Shown one piece after another: positions 1-7,236 of a stretch of DNA of 20,009 nt. The stretch spans positions 1 through 20,009 of the forward strand of contig CALZLE010000311.1 of the NCBI GenBank assembly GCA_945788205.1. The letters are read 5' to 3'. Both the position numbers and the translations under genes were made by a program. The first letter of the stretch is position 1, and every line of letters starts with the position of its first letter. Below the pieces are notes generated by a model that saw nothing but the letters and a program-made list of their open reading frames with translations, was not told the DNA's origin and ran no database searches. Source of the stretch: an uncultured Desulfuromonadales bacterium. GTDB taxonomy: Bacteria > Desulfobacterota > Desulfuromonadia > Desulfuromonadales > Geopsychrobacteraceae.

Positions 1-104
1 AATTCGTAAAAATGATTACCACTCAGCGTGGTTTTTCAGCCAACTCAAAGACGATTACGACCACCGATGAAATGTTGGCCGAGGTTATCAATCTCAAACG
101 CTAA
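1..104 (+). CDS. flgE: Flagellar hook protein FlgE, C-terminal end only
   Basis: Only the last 33 codons are present, read from base 3 to the TAA at 102-104; the gene begins outside the window. The residues include MITTQRGFSANSK, then ITTTDEML, and end in NLKR. This is the D0 helix signature shared by axial proteins, and this form (QRGF.ANSK.I.T.DEML) is typical of FlgE, the subunit of the hook that joins rod to filament. The C-terminal helix packs against the N-terminal helix in the inner tube of the axial structure. A terminator follows directly, so flgE closes an upstream transcript. FlgG and FlgF end differently (LQ..SQL or LEIGLVQ), so FlgE is the best fit. Confidence 0.88.
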   Translation, partial: FVKMITTQRGFSANSKTITTTDEMLAEVINLKR

Positions 105-137
105 TATTTGATTGGTCAATATCATGACGTTAAGGTC

Positions 138-170
138 TGCCGACCCTGTTTCGGGGGCGGCATTTTTTTT
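138..170 (+). terminator. Intrinsic terminator after flgE
   Basis: The arms 138-148 and 152-162 pair as an 11-bp stem with one A/G mismatch and one G-T wobble around a 3-nt loop. Eight T residues (163-170) follow immediately. This is a textbook rho-independent terminator and separates flgE from the motA transcript. Confidence 0.9.
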
Positions 171-200
171 GCGCTCAATTTTTCTTTGTTTTTTGTTTTC

Positions 201-224
201 TAACTTACTGAAAAGTAAGGGTTA
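201..224. repeat. Inverted repeat upstream of the motA promoter
   Basis: CTTACT (204-209) and AGTAAG (214-219) are perfect arms around GAAA. Outer TAAC (201-204) and GTTA (221-224) can extend the symmetry past a 2-nt bulge. The centre lies about 65-70 nt upstream of the expected start of the sigma-54 promoter, and the surroundings are very A/T rich. It could be an activator site or only a small hairpin; the role is inferred from position. Confidence 0.4.
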
Positions 225-252
225 AAAAAATATATTTTCGTTGCGTATTGAA

Positions 253-268
253 TGGCGTAGAAATTGCT
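253..268 (+). promoter_or_regulatory. Sigma-54 (-24/-12) promoter for the motA-fliR genes
   Basis: TGGC at 253-256 and TTGCT at 264-268 match the RpoN consensus. The diagnostic GG (254-255) and GC (266-267) are separated by exactly 10 nt. The site lies 64 nt upstream of the motA start, in the gap behind the flgE terminator. Sigma-54 promoters need an enhancer-binding activator, commonly a FleQ/FlrC/FlgR-type protein in flagellar systems; no such regulator gene lies in this window. Confidence 0.85.
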
Positions 269-331
269 TTTCCGTTAGGTGGAGCTAAGGATTAGACGTA
301 ATCGGTTTACGCTATAGATAGAGGATGACTC

Positions 332-1096
332 ATGGATTTAGCGACAATAGTCGGCTTGGTTGCAGCTTTCGGCTTGATGCTCAGTGCTATTTTACAGGGC
401 GGATCACTCATGATCTTCGTCGATGTTCCATCAATGACAATCGTTATTGGCGGGACCATCGGTACGGCTTTAGTGAACTTTCCCTTTGGGGACGTTTTCA
501 GTGCTTTCAAAGTTGCTCGGCATGCGTTTTTCCACAAAGCCTCCTCACCGGTTGACACCATCGGCAAGCTGATTACTTACGCCGGTAAGGCCCGTAAGGA
601 AGGTATTCTATCGTTGCAGTCAGTCATGAATGAGATTGAAGATGAGTTCTTTCTCAAGGGGTTGCAGATGGCGGTCGACGGACAGGAGCCGGAAGCGCTT
701 AAAGATATGCTCGATAAAGAGATCGAATATGTCATGGAACGGCACGACAAGGGTGCGAGTATTTTTATGACCTTTGCGGCGATTTCTCCGGCGATGGGGA
801 TGATCGGGACCCTGATCGGGCTGGTGCAGATGCTGCAGAACATGAGTGATCCATCCTCAATCGGTCCGGCGATGGCGGTTGCCTTGTTGACCACCTTTTA
901 CGGTGCAGTTATCGCCAACATTGTTGCTACGCCGCTCGCCAACAAGTTGAAATTACGTTCAGCCAGCGAAGTGTTAAATAAAACCCTGGTGACCGAGGGG
1001 ATGAAGTCGATCCTCGAAGGGGAAAACCCGCGTTTGATGGAACAACGATTACATGCGTTTGTTGCTCCAACCGATCGTGAAAGCAACTTCAAGTAG
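332..1096 (+). CDS. motA: Flagellar stator protein MotA (PomA-like)
   Basis: The 254-residue product is the MotA/PomA/ExbB-family subunit that forms a ring around MotB and couples ion flow to rotor torque. Four hydrophobic segments lie near residues 1-22, 28-50, 148-170 and 178-202, with a cytoplasmic loop between the second and third. The loop carries KARKEGILSL, the segment with the charged residues that meet FliG. Conserved prolines are in ISPAMGMIGT (P153) and IGPAMAVALL (P179). The MDLATIVGLV start and the Thr residues at 160 and 187-188 resemble Vibrio PomA, a sodium-type stator. It is the first gene behind the sigma-54 promoter, and a GAGGA ribosome site precedes the ATG. motB follows 9 nt later. 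Confidence 0.96.
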   Translation: MDLATIVGLVAAFGLMLSAILQGGSLMIFVDVPSMTIVIGGTIGTALVNFPFGDVFSAFKVARHAFFHKASSPVDTIGKLITYAGKARKEGILSLQSVMNEIEDEFFLKGLQMAVDGQEPEALKDMLDKEIEYVMERHDKGASIFMTFAAISPAMGMIGTLIGLVQMLQNMSDPSSIGPAMAVALLTTFYGAVIANIVATPLANKLKLRSASEVLNKTLVTEGMKSILEGENPRLMEQRLHAFVAPTDRESNFK

Positions 1097-1105
1097 GGAC
1101 TGCTG

Positions 1106-1840
1106 ATGGCTAAGAAGTGTAAATGCTCACCTGGCGCCCCGATGTGGATTGTCACCTTTTCCGATATGGTGACCCTGTTGCTGACCTTTTTTGTCCTGCT
1201 GCTGTCAATGGCCAGTATGGACCGCGTCAAGTTCACAGCTGCCAGCCAATCGCTCTCTTCTGCGTTTGGACAAGGGGTTTTATCGAGCACCATGAGTTCA
1301 GATAAGGCAAGGCCGCAGGTCGTTTCTTACGCGCCAGTCAATGATGATTATACCTCACAGGTCTACCGGCGTTTAAAGAGTAAGCTGAAGGAATTGAAGC
1401 TGAATAAGAAAGTCAAACTGGTGAAAGATCGTGGCGCAGTTGTGTTGCGGATTGATGATTCAATTCTGTTCGCATCCGGCCAGCAGCGACTCAACCCGGA
1501 TGCCTATCCGGTCTTACGTAAAGTCGCTGAGTTGGTCCGTCCCCTGCCTCTCAAGTTGAAGGTAGAAGGTCATACTGATGACCGTGGCGATGAGCTGGCG
1601 AACTGGGACCTGTCGGTCAATCGCTCCGTTTCGGTGCTGCGCTTTCTGGCGGCTAACGAGCTGATCCCTTTAACCCGTTTGGCAGCGACCGGCTACGGTT
1701 CGCAGAAGCCGTTGTTCCCGAACAGCAGTGACCGTGAGCGGGCTTTGAACCGACGGGTTGAATTTGTTCTCGAAAGCCAGGGTGATCCGAACCAGGATCT
1801 ACCGTACCTGATTGATGCTCGGGAACAGTCACCATTTTAA
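1106..1840 (+). CDS. motB: Flagellar stator protein MotB
   Basis: The 244-residue product is the peptidoglycan-anchored stator subunit paired with MotA. A short cytoplasmic head with Cys5 and Cys7 (KCKCSPGAP) leads into one membrane helix, about 14-36. The helix holds the essential ion-carrying aspartate in TFSDMVTLL (D20). A plug/linker region follows, then an OmpA-type peptidoglycan-binding domain, roughly 110-225, with VEGHTDDRG, LSVNRSVSVLRFL and NRRVEF motifs. It is shorter than E. coli MotB (308 residues), mainly in the linker and tail. The Cys-x-Cys head resembles Vibrio PomB. The start is preceded by AGGGA and sits 9 nt after motA. Confidence 0.96.
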   Translation: MAKKCKCSPGAPMWIVTFSDMVTLLLTFFVLLLSMASMDRVKFTAASQSLSSAFGQGVLSSTMSSDKARPQVVSYAPVNDDYTSQVYRRLKSKLKELKLNKKVKLVKDRGAVVLRIDDSILFASGQQRLNPDAYPVLRKVAELVRPLPLKLKVEGHTDDRGDELANWDLSVNRSVSVLRFLAANELIPLTRLAATGYGSQKPLFPNSSDRERALNRRVEFVLESQGDPNQDLPYLIDAREQSPF

Positions 1841-1893
1841 ATTTAGATTCTGACGGCGTATTTTGACGCACAGAGCTTAAGGAAGGATAGATC

Positions 1894-2388
1894 ATGGCCA
1901 AAAAAGATGCAGCAGAACAACCGGAAGAAGGTGGATCAAAGAATAAGTTGATCATCATCATTGCTGCAGTCGTTGTACTGCTGATTGGTGCTGGCGTCGG
2001 AGCATTTCTGTTCATGGGCGGAGAAGAAGAAGAAAAAATTTCTCCCGAAGAAGAGCAGGCTGCACTGGAAATGCAGGCCAAGCAGGTCGGGCCGATGGTC
2101 AATATTGATACTTTTATTGTCAATATTATTGATGATGAAGATAGTCGGTTTCTAAAAGCGGCCATCACTCTTGAACTGAACACTCCAGAAGGAGCGATGG
2201 AGGTCACAGAGCGGATGGCGCAGATCAAAGACGCGACGTTGTTGTTGGTCGGCAACAAGACGTTCGGCGAGTTGCAGGACCTGCAAGGGAAAATTCAGCT
2301 TCGCGCGGAATTGATAAACCGGATCAACAGTGTTTTGGTCAAAGGCAAGGTTAAGCGGATATACTTCACCGATTTCGTGGTCCAATAG
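1894..2388 (+). CDS. fliL: Flagellar basal body-associated protein FliL
   Basis: The 164-residue product is a single-pass inner-membrane protein found around the stator; it supports stator function and torque. A charged head of about 18 residues precedes one membrane helix (about 19-41), then an acidic stretch (GGEEEEKISPEEEQ) and the periplasmic FliL domain. That domain begins near QVGPMVNIDTFIVNI and ends with VKRIYFTDFVVQ, the typical FliL C-terminus. AAGGAAGGA lies just ahead of the ATG. It stands between motB (53 nt upstream) and fliM (11 nt downstream), the usual place for fliL. No separate promoter was seen in the 53-nt gap. Confidence 0.95.
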   Translation: MAKKDAAEQPEEGGSKNKLIIIIAAVVVLLIGAGVGAFLFMGGEEEEKISPEEEQAALEMQAKQVGPMVNIDTFIVNIIDDEDSRFLKAAITLELNTPEGAMEVTERMAQIKDATLLLVGNKTFGELQDLQGKIQLRAELINRINSVLVKGKVKRIYFTDFVVQ

Positions 2389-2399
2389 GGGCTTCACAC

Positions 2400-3413
2400 G
2401 TGGAAAAGATACTCAGCAAAGAAGAAATTGCCGATCTGCTCTCTGCAGTCAGACATGGCGATATCCAGGTTGATCATGAGTCGGCGGAGCCAGGGAGTGC
2501 TGCGGCATCAGCTGGCGCAGTAAGAGCTGCGAAAGCCGAGGAGTGCAACCTTTTCCGCGCCGACGGACCGGAAGGTTGGAAGCTCCCCAACTTTGATCTG
2601 GTTCTCGATAGTTTTGCGCACAACTTCTCCATGTCCCTTTCGACACGCTTTCAGCGGGCGGTCAGTGTCAAGCTCGATGCTCTGGAGTCGATGAATTTCG
2701 AGACCCTGCTGCAGCGGCTTTCCGGTCGCGGCGCTATCGGTATTTTGCAGATTGAACCCCTCAGTGGTGGCGGGTTGGCAATTTTCGATGAACAGCTCTC
2801 CTTTTCATTGGTGGAAATCGTTCTCGGCGGCTCCTCGGAAAAAGAGATCACCGCTTTGGAGCGGTCGATGAGTGCCATCGAACTGAATGTTATCCGCGAT
2901 GTCATCGAATCAGCTTGTCCTGAGTTGAATAAAGGCTTCCGACAGCTGCAGGAGGTCAACTCCTCACTGGTCAAAGTGGTCAGTAATTTACGGCTGCTCA
3001 ACTTTGTTCAACCGTCCGCTGGTGTTGTTTCAGCCCGCTTTCGGGTGACGATCGACAATCTAGAAGGGGAAATTTCCTTAGTCATTCCGCACTCTGCCCT
3101 CGAGCCTCTACAAAAGCAACAGCAGAACAAATCGATTCCGGTCAGTGCGGTGCAAAACAGTAAATGGCGCAATGTGGTCTGTGAAGAGCTGGATCACATG
3201 GATGTGGAGATTGAAGCATTGCTTTCAACTCTGTCGTTGCGGGTGCGCGACATTCTTAATTTTCAGGTCGGTGATGTGATCGAGCTCGATTGCAATCCCG
3301 ATACCCCGTTGCGGGTGATGGTTGAAGGACGGCCGAAGTTTTATGGCATGGCCGGTGTTCAAGGTGGTAAGAAGGCGATCCGCATCATGGGGCGGATTAC
3401 CAACGGAGGATAG
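2400..3413 (+). CDS. fliM: Flagellar motor switch protein FliM
   Basis: FliM (337 residues) forms the C ring with FliG and FliN and receives CheY-P. The start is GTG at 2400: it gives the N-terminal motif ILSKEEIADLLSAV, the conserved CheY-binding segment, and AGGGG lies just upstream. A low-complexity Ala-rich linker (about 30-48) follows. The middle CheC-like domain includes LSGGGLAIFD (121-130), matching the GGxG region that contacts FliG, and VEIVLGGS. The SpoA-type C-terminal domain (about 250-335) includes LNFQVGDVIELD and ends in GRITNGG. Length is normal for the family. fliN begins 3 nt after the stop, so the pair is probably co-translated. Confidence 0.96.
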   Translation: MEKILSKEEIADLLSAVRHGDIQVDHESAEPGSAAASAGAVRAAKAEECNLFRADGPEGWKLPNFDLVLDSFAHNFSMSLSTRFQRAVSVKLDALESMNFETLLQRLSGRGAIGILQIEPLSGGGLAIFDEQLSFSLVEIVLGGSSEKEITALERSMSAIELNVIRDVIESACPELNKGFRQLQEVNSSLVKVVSNLRLLNFVQPSAGVVSARFRVTIDNLEGEISLVIPHSALEPLQKQQQNKSIPVSAVQNSKWRNVVCEELDHMDVEIEALLSTLSLRVRDILNFQVGDVIELDCNPDTPLRVMVEGRPKFYGMAGVQGGKKAIRIMGRITNGG

Positions 3414-3416
3414 ATA

Positions 3417-3740
3417 ATGAGTGATATGAATCAGGAAAATGGACAAGAGTTGGCTGCCGCCGGGCAAGATGATTTGGAAGGGCGCGGTATCGATCTGCTG
3501 CTCGATATTCCTCTGCAGGTTTCGGTGGAAGTAGGTCGTTCGAGAATCCTCGTTCGCGAGTTATTGCAGATGCAGGAAGGCACCCTGATTGAGCTGGACA
3601 AGCTGGCTGGTGAGCCGCTCGACCTCTATGTCAACGACCGACTGATCGCGCGTGGTGAAGCGGTCGTGGTCAACGATAAGTTCGGTTTGCGGTTGACCGA
3701 TGTGGTCAGTCCTTCAGAGCGGATTGAAAACCTCGGATGA
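3417..3740 (+). CDS. fliN: Flagellar motor switch protein FliN
   Basis: The 107-residue product is the short form of FliN, the lowest part of the C ring, which also binds the export ATPase complex through FliH. An acidic, Gln-rich head (1-22) is followed by one SpoA domain (about 25-96) with LLLDIPLQVSVEVGRS, GTLIELDKLAGEPLDLYVN and ARGEAVVVNDKFGLRLTD, all typical of FliN. It begins 3 nt after fliM and its TGA overlaps the ATG of fliO by 4 nt, pointing to a tightly coupled operon. Confidence 0.96.
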   Translation: MSDMNQENGQELAAAGQDDLEGRGIDLLLDIPLQVSVEVGRSRILVRELLQMQEGTLIELDKLAGEPLDLYVNDRLIARGEAVVVNDKFGLRLTDVVSPSERIENLG

Positions 3741-4114
3741 GAATAGCATTTTTGCACATAGCCCTGCTGTTGACCCCAGCCCTGGCGTTTGCCGTTGAGA
3801 AGAGCGGGGATGTCAGTCTGCTGACACCAGCGCTGAAGATGTTCGGTGGTCTGGCTGTCATTATCGGCCTGTTGCTGCTTATCTATGCTGCCAGTCGCAA
3901 AGGGTTCGGTTTTCTTCCGAAGCAAAAAGAAGGCTCGATTAAAATCATTGAAACCAAGCCCCTTGGCGGGAAAAAGTTTCTCTGTCTGGTTTCCGTGCGT
4001 GGCGAAGATATGTTGCTCGGCATGAGCAATGACCGGATCGAATGCCTCAGTAAATTACCATCCAAAACCGTTTTTTCTGAAACCCTTCAACAGCTGGAGG
4101 AAGAGGCATCATGA
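3737..4114 (+). CDS. fliO: Flagellar biosynthesis protein FliO
   Basis: FliO (125 residues) is a membrane protein that helps assemble the FliP ring of the export gate. An N-terminal hydrophobic signal-like segment (1-19, ending ALAFA) is followed by a short periplasmic stretch. One membrane helix (about 33-53) leads to a small cytoplasmic domain with GSIKIIETKPLGGKKFLCLV, the region best conserved in FliO. Sequence conservation in this family is low; position between fliN and fliP settles the call. Both ends overlap neighbours by 4 nt (ATGA at 3737-3740 and 4111-4114), so translation is coupled on both sides. Confidence 0.92.
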   Translation: MRIAFLHIALLLTPALAFAVEKSGDVSLLTPALKMFGGLAVIIGLLLLIYAASRKGFGFLPKQKEGSIKIIETKPLGGKKFLCLVSVRGEDMLLGMSNDRIECLSKLPSKTVFSETLQQLEEEAS

Positions 4115-4848
4115 AATGGAAATCTCTTCTGCTGCTGATTCTCATCCTGTTTCCGGTGGCGGCCCATGCCCAAGGCTTACCAACTATCACCGTTGGTATC
4201 GGTGAAGCGACCGAGCCGGGTGAAGTTTCGACCGCGCTACAGATCCTGATTGTTCTGACAATCCTTTCGGTTGCCCCAGCGATCCTGTTGATGACCACCG
4301 GTTTCACCCGTATTGTCATTGTTCTCTCCTTTGTCCGGCAGGCCATGGGAACTCAGCAGGCACCATCAAACCAGATTGTTATCGGTCTGGCCCTGTTCCT
4401 CACCTTTTTTGTCATGGCACCGGTCTTTGAACGGATCAATGACAATGCTCTGCAACCCTACCTGGATCAACAGATCAATCAGGAACAGGCTCTTGAACAA
4501 GCCCTGGAACCTATGCGTGATTTTATGTTCAGCCAGGTTGGGGAAAAAGATCTGCAACTGCTGGTCGATATTTCCAAGAGTCCCCAGCCAGAAAATCAGG
4601 CTGATATCACGTTGTTGACCCTGATCCCGGCGTTTATGCTTTCTGAGTTAAAGCGCGCTTTTCAGATGGGGTTTCTACTGTTTGTTCCCTTTTTAGTTAT
4701 CGACATGATCGTTGCCTCTGTGCTGATGGCAATGGGCATGATGATGCTGCCGCCGATTATTGTCTCGTTACCGTTCAAAATTCTGCTGTTTGTGCTGGTT
4801 GATGGCTGGACACTGGTGATTGGCTCGCTGGTGCAAAGTTTTGGCTGA
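4111..4848 (+). CDS. fliP: Flagellar export gate protein FliP
   Basis: FliP (245 residues) forms the five-subunit core of the flagellar type III export gate with FliQ and FliR. A cleavable signal peptide is visible, with probable cleavage after A20 (VAAHA, then QG), as known for FliP. The family signature TTGFTRIVIVLSFVRQAMGT is at about 62-81, followed by hydrophobic segments. The end of the protein has PAFMLSELKRAFQMGF and MGMMMLPP, both highly conserved. Length matches the family. It overlaps fliO by 4 nt and precedes fliQ by 12 nt. Confidence 0.97.
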   Translation: MKWKSLLLLILILFPVAAHAQGLPTITVGIGEATEPGEVSTALQILIVLTILSVAPAILLMTTGFTRIVIVLSFVRQAMGTQQAPSNQIVIGLALFLTFFVMAPVFERINDNALQPYLDQQINQEQALEQALEPMRDFMFSQVGEKDLQLLVDISKSPQPENQADITLLTLIPAFMLSELKRAFQMGFLLFVPFLVIDMIVASVLMAMGMMMLPPIIVSLPFKILLFVLVDGWTLVIGSLVQSFG

Positions 4849-4860
4849 GGAAACAAGCAT

Positions 4861-5130
4861 ATGACTCCTGAGTTTGTTGTAAATATAGGCCGGCAAGCGA
4901 TTGAAACAACCCTCTTTGTTGCCGGTCCGATGCTGCTCGCAGCTTTGGGTATCGGCCTGGTCATCAGCATTTTTCAGGCGGCCACGCAGATCAATGAACA
5001 GACCATGACCTTTATTCCGAAGATCGTTGGGGTCTTCGTGACATTGCTGGTTTTCGCTCCTTGGATGCTGCAGAAGCTTTCTTCTTTCCTGCATATGATT
5101 TTCAACACCCTGCCGACTATCGGGCAGTAG
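4861..5130 (+). CDS. fliQ: Flagellar export gate protein FliQ
   Basis: The 89-residue product has the family's usual length and two membrane hairpin helices (about 14-40 and 52-75). The segment GLVISIFQAATQINEQTM is the conserved FliQ turn, and IPKIVGVF follows as in other FliQ proteins. FliQ packs around the FliP-FliR core of the export gate. AGGAAAC precedes the ATG, and the gene lies between fliP and fliR as in most flagellar operons. Confidence 0.96.
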   Translation: MTPEFVVNIGRQAIETTLFVAGPMLLAALGIGLVISIFQAATQINEQTMTFIPKIVGVFVTLLVFAPWMLQKLSSFLHMIFNTLPTIGQ

Positions 5131-5148
5131 TGGGCTGTTGAGGGCAAG

Positions 5149-5925
5149 ATGGAACTTCCTGAGTTTTCTCTACTGCTAATACAAGGCCTGCTCATCTGTT
5201 TGGCGCGAGTTGGGGCTATGGTGGCAGCTATCCCGGTCTTCAGTGGAGGGCAAGTCCCGCCACAACTGAAAATCGGCTTTGCTTTTCTGTTTTCATTGCT
5301 CGCTTTTCCCGTGGTTGAAAGTTTTTTACCCGCACAGCATTTGCAGCCTCTCGAATTGATTATTCTGCTGGTGCAGGAAGCATTTCTTGGTTTAATCGTT
5401 GGTTTTCTTGGCCAGTTGGTTTTTCTGGCAGCTGAATTTGCCGGATCAATCGTTGGTTACCAAATGGGATTTGCCGCTGCCAACGTCTTCGATCCAACGA
5501 CTCAGCGGCAGATCCCGCTGGTATCACAGTTTCAAAGCATTTTTGCCATCCTGCTATTTTTGTCACTCGATGTTCATCATCTCTTTCTTGAAGCGATTTT
5601 TGCCTCTTTTGAAATGTTGCCCCCAGGGAGCTTAAATCTGTCCGGGGGGGCAATTCCAATGCTTATGGATGTGACAAACCATTCCTTTATTCTCAGTGTT
5701 CGCTTGATTGCACCGGTGCTGGTCATTCTTATTTTGACCAAACTTGTTTTAGGTGTGATGTCCAGAGTCTTTCCTCAATTGAACGTGTTCATGCTCTCCT
5801 TTCCCATCAATATCGGCATCTCCTTTGTCATCATGGGGCTAACCTTCGGACTGGTCGCTGAATTGCTGACCGAAGAATTTAATCTGCTGTCGGACCGTTT
5901 TTTGCAAATCTTCAATTTGCTGTGA
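5149..5925 (+). CDS. fliR: Flagellar export gate protein FliR
   Basis: FliR (258 residues) is the single-copy subunit that completes the FliP5-FliQ4-FliR1 gate. The sequence is almost wholly hydrophobic, with about six membrane-type segments. Family features include RVGAMVAAIPVFSG near the start, the conserved AAEFAGSIVGYQMGF region, and FPQLNVFMLSFPINIG near the C-terminus. GAGGG precedes the ATG. It appears to be the last gene of the first cluster, as a 153-nt gap separates it from flhB, although no strong terminator is visible after it. Confidence 0.96.
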   Translation: MELPEFSLLLIQGLLICLARVGAMVAAIPVFSGGQVPPQLKIGFAFLFSLLAFPVVESFLPAQHLQPLELIILLVQEAFLGLIVGFLGQLVFLAAEFAGSIVGYQMGFAAANVFDPTTQRQIPLVSQFQSIFAILLFLSLDVHHLFLEAIFASFEMLPPGSLNLSGGAIPMLMDVTNHSFILSVRLIAPVLVILILTKLVLGVMSRVFPQLNVFMLSFPINIGISFVIMGLTFGLVAELLTEEFNLLSDRFLQIFNLL

Positions 5926-5940
5926 TTTTTTTAATTTTCG

Positions 5941-6010
5941 TGTCGTTATTTTGTCAGTTCTAGCGACAGACCACCGTTTGCAATAGCAGGCTATTCACTG
6001 CTGGGGTGGT
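5941..6010. other. Potentially folded segment in the fliR-flhB gap
   Basis: ACCACC (5970-5975) can pair with GGTGGT (6005-6010). Inside it, AGCAG (5985-5989) can pair with CTGCT (5998-6002). TGTCG (5941-5945) and CGACA (5964-5968) form a second inverted repeat. No T tract follows, so this is not a standard terminator. It may be a leader or intercistronic structure; I see no convincing promoter in this 153-nt gap. Confidence 0.3.
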
Positions 6011-6078
6011 TGGAAAAAGCAGCGTTTGTAGGTTGATGTGGCTGAAGTCACACGGAAAATGGTCAACAGGAGAAAAAC

Positions 6079-7137
6079 ATGGCGGAAGGCTCCGACCAAG
6101 AACGTACAGAACAGGCGACGGGTAAACGTCGCCGGGATTTTCGCAACAAAGGACAGGTTGCGCAAAGTAAAGAAGTTGCGACCGCAGCGCTGATGACGAC
6201 ATCGCTGCTGTTGTGGGTCTTCTTTGCCCGGGCTTTCTGGTCAGGATTGAGTGACATGGTGACCAGTCTCTTGCGGCGGATCAGTAGTTTTGAAGTGACA
6301 GTGTTAAGCAGTCTTGAATTGTTAAAAGAAATGATTTTGGTCGCCGCAAACCTGCTCTGGCCGATATTTTTTCTGGTTTTGGTTGTTGGTTTCTTTGCTT
6401 GCTTTCTGCAGGTAGGGCCCCTTTTTACTCTAAAAGTTTTTAAGTTCGATATCCAAAAATTCAATGTCATCAAGGGGATGGCAAAATTTGTTTCCAAACG
6501 TTCCGGGGTCGAATTGGTTAAGTCTCTGGCCAAAATCTCACTTATTGGTGCGGTGGCTTACAACACAGTGCGTAACGAGTTTGATGCGGCATTGACCTTG
6601 ATTATGCAGGACTTGTCACAATCGATCATCTTTCTTGGCAATGTTTCTTTTCTCGTACTGGCAAAAACCTGTGGCTTGCTGATCGTTTTGGGTTTTATTG
6701 ATTTCCTTTTCACCCGCTGGGAAATGGAACAGAAGATGAAAATGACCAAGCAGGAAGTCAAAGAGGAATTCAAAGAGACCGAGGGTGATCCGCAGATCAA
6801 GGCGCGGGTCCGTTCAATGCAGCAACAGATGGCACGCAAGCGGATGATGGCTGAAGTTCCGCAAGCCGATGTGGTTATTACCAATCCGACCCACCTGTCA
6901 ATCGCAATCAAATATGACCGCGAGGTTATGGATGCGCCGACAATTATTGCCAAGGGGGGGGATCATCTGGCTTTTCGCATTCGAGAAATTGCTAAGGAGC
7001 ACAAGGTTCCAATCGTTGAAAACAAGCCGGTGGCACGAGCCTTGTACACACATGAAGTAGGCGAGCAAGTTCCCGAAGAGATGTTCATGGCTGTGGCCGA
7101 GGTTCTGGCCTACGTTTATAGCTTAAAGAACAGGTAA
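6079..7137 (+). CDS. flhB: Flagellar export switch protein FlhB
   Basis: FlhB (352 residues) regulates the switch from rod/hook to filament substrate export. The N-terminal head contains SDQERTEQATGKRRRDFRNKG, the usual FlhB opening, followed by four membrane segments (about 33-55, 85-112, 150-165, 185-210). The cytoplasmic domain holds the autocleavage motif NPTH at 269-272 (ITNPTHLSIAIKYD), so the N-P cleavage site is intact. The later part (KEHKVPIVENKPVARALY) is also typical. AGGAGA precedes the ATG. It is separated by 153 nt from fliR and 99 nt from flhA, so it may have its own mRNA start or may lie inside a longer transcript. Confidence 0.97.
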   Translation: MAEGSDQERTEQATGKRRRDFRNKGQVAQSKEVATAALMTTSLLLWVFFARAFWSGLSDMVTSLLRRISSFEVTVLSSLELLKEMILVAANLLWPIFFLVLVVGFFACFLQVGPLFTLKVFKFDIQKFNVIKGMAKFVSKRSGVELVKSLAKISLIGAVAYNTVRNEFDAALTLIMQDLSQSIIFLGNVSFLVLAKTCGLLIVLGFIDFLFTRWEMEQKMKMTKQEVKEEFKETEGDPQIKARVRSMQQQMARKRMMAEVPQADVVITNPTHLSIAIKYDREVMDAPTIIAKGGDHLAFRIREIAKEHKVPIVENKPVARALYTHEVGEQVPEEMFMAVAEVLAYVYSLKNR

Positions 7138-7196
7138 ATCACTGGAACTTATAGTTAATTATTTAGCTCTTAAAAGAGAAGATATAAGCCAAAAGC

Positions 7197-7213
7197 TTGA
7201 CAGAGTACTGTCA
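7197..7213. repeat. Palindrome upstream of flhA
   Basis: TGACAG (7198-7203) and CTGTCA (7208-7213) are perfect arms around AGTA, 24 nt before the flhA start. The left arm overlaps a perfect TTGACA -35-like hexamer (7197-7202), but no convincing -10 box lies 16-18 nt downstream. An operator or a small mRNA hairpin are both possible; function is not shown. Confidence 0.35.
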
Positions 7214-7236
7214 GAATTCAGGCTTCAGGAGTAGGT

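Noticed and set aside
1841..1893. Small GCGT/ACGC hairpin between motB and fliL as terminator
   Set aside because: Only 4 bp and no T tract; the genes are probably on one transcript.
1653..2258. Long reverse-strand reading frame across motB and fliL (and similar ones under fliP, flhA, flhF and others)
   Set aside because: These are antisense shadows of confident genes, with no family motif and no ribosome site.
6007..6021. TGG...GCA sequence before flhB resembling a sigma-54 promoter
   Set aside because: GG (6008-6009) and GC (6019-6020) are separated by 9 nt, not the required 10, and the rest of the -24 box is poor.
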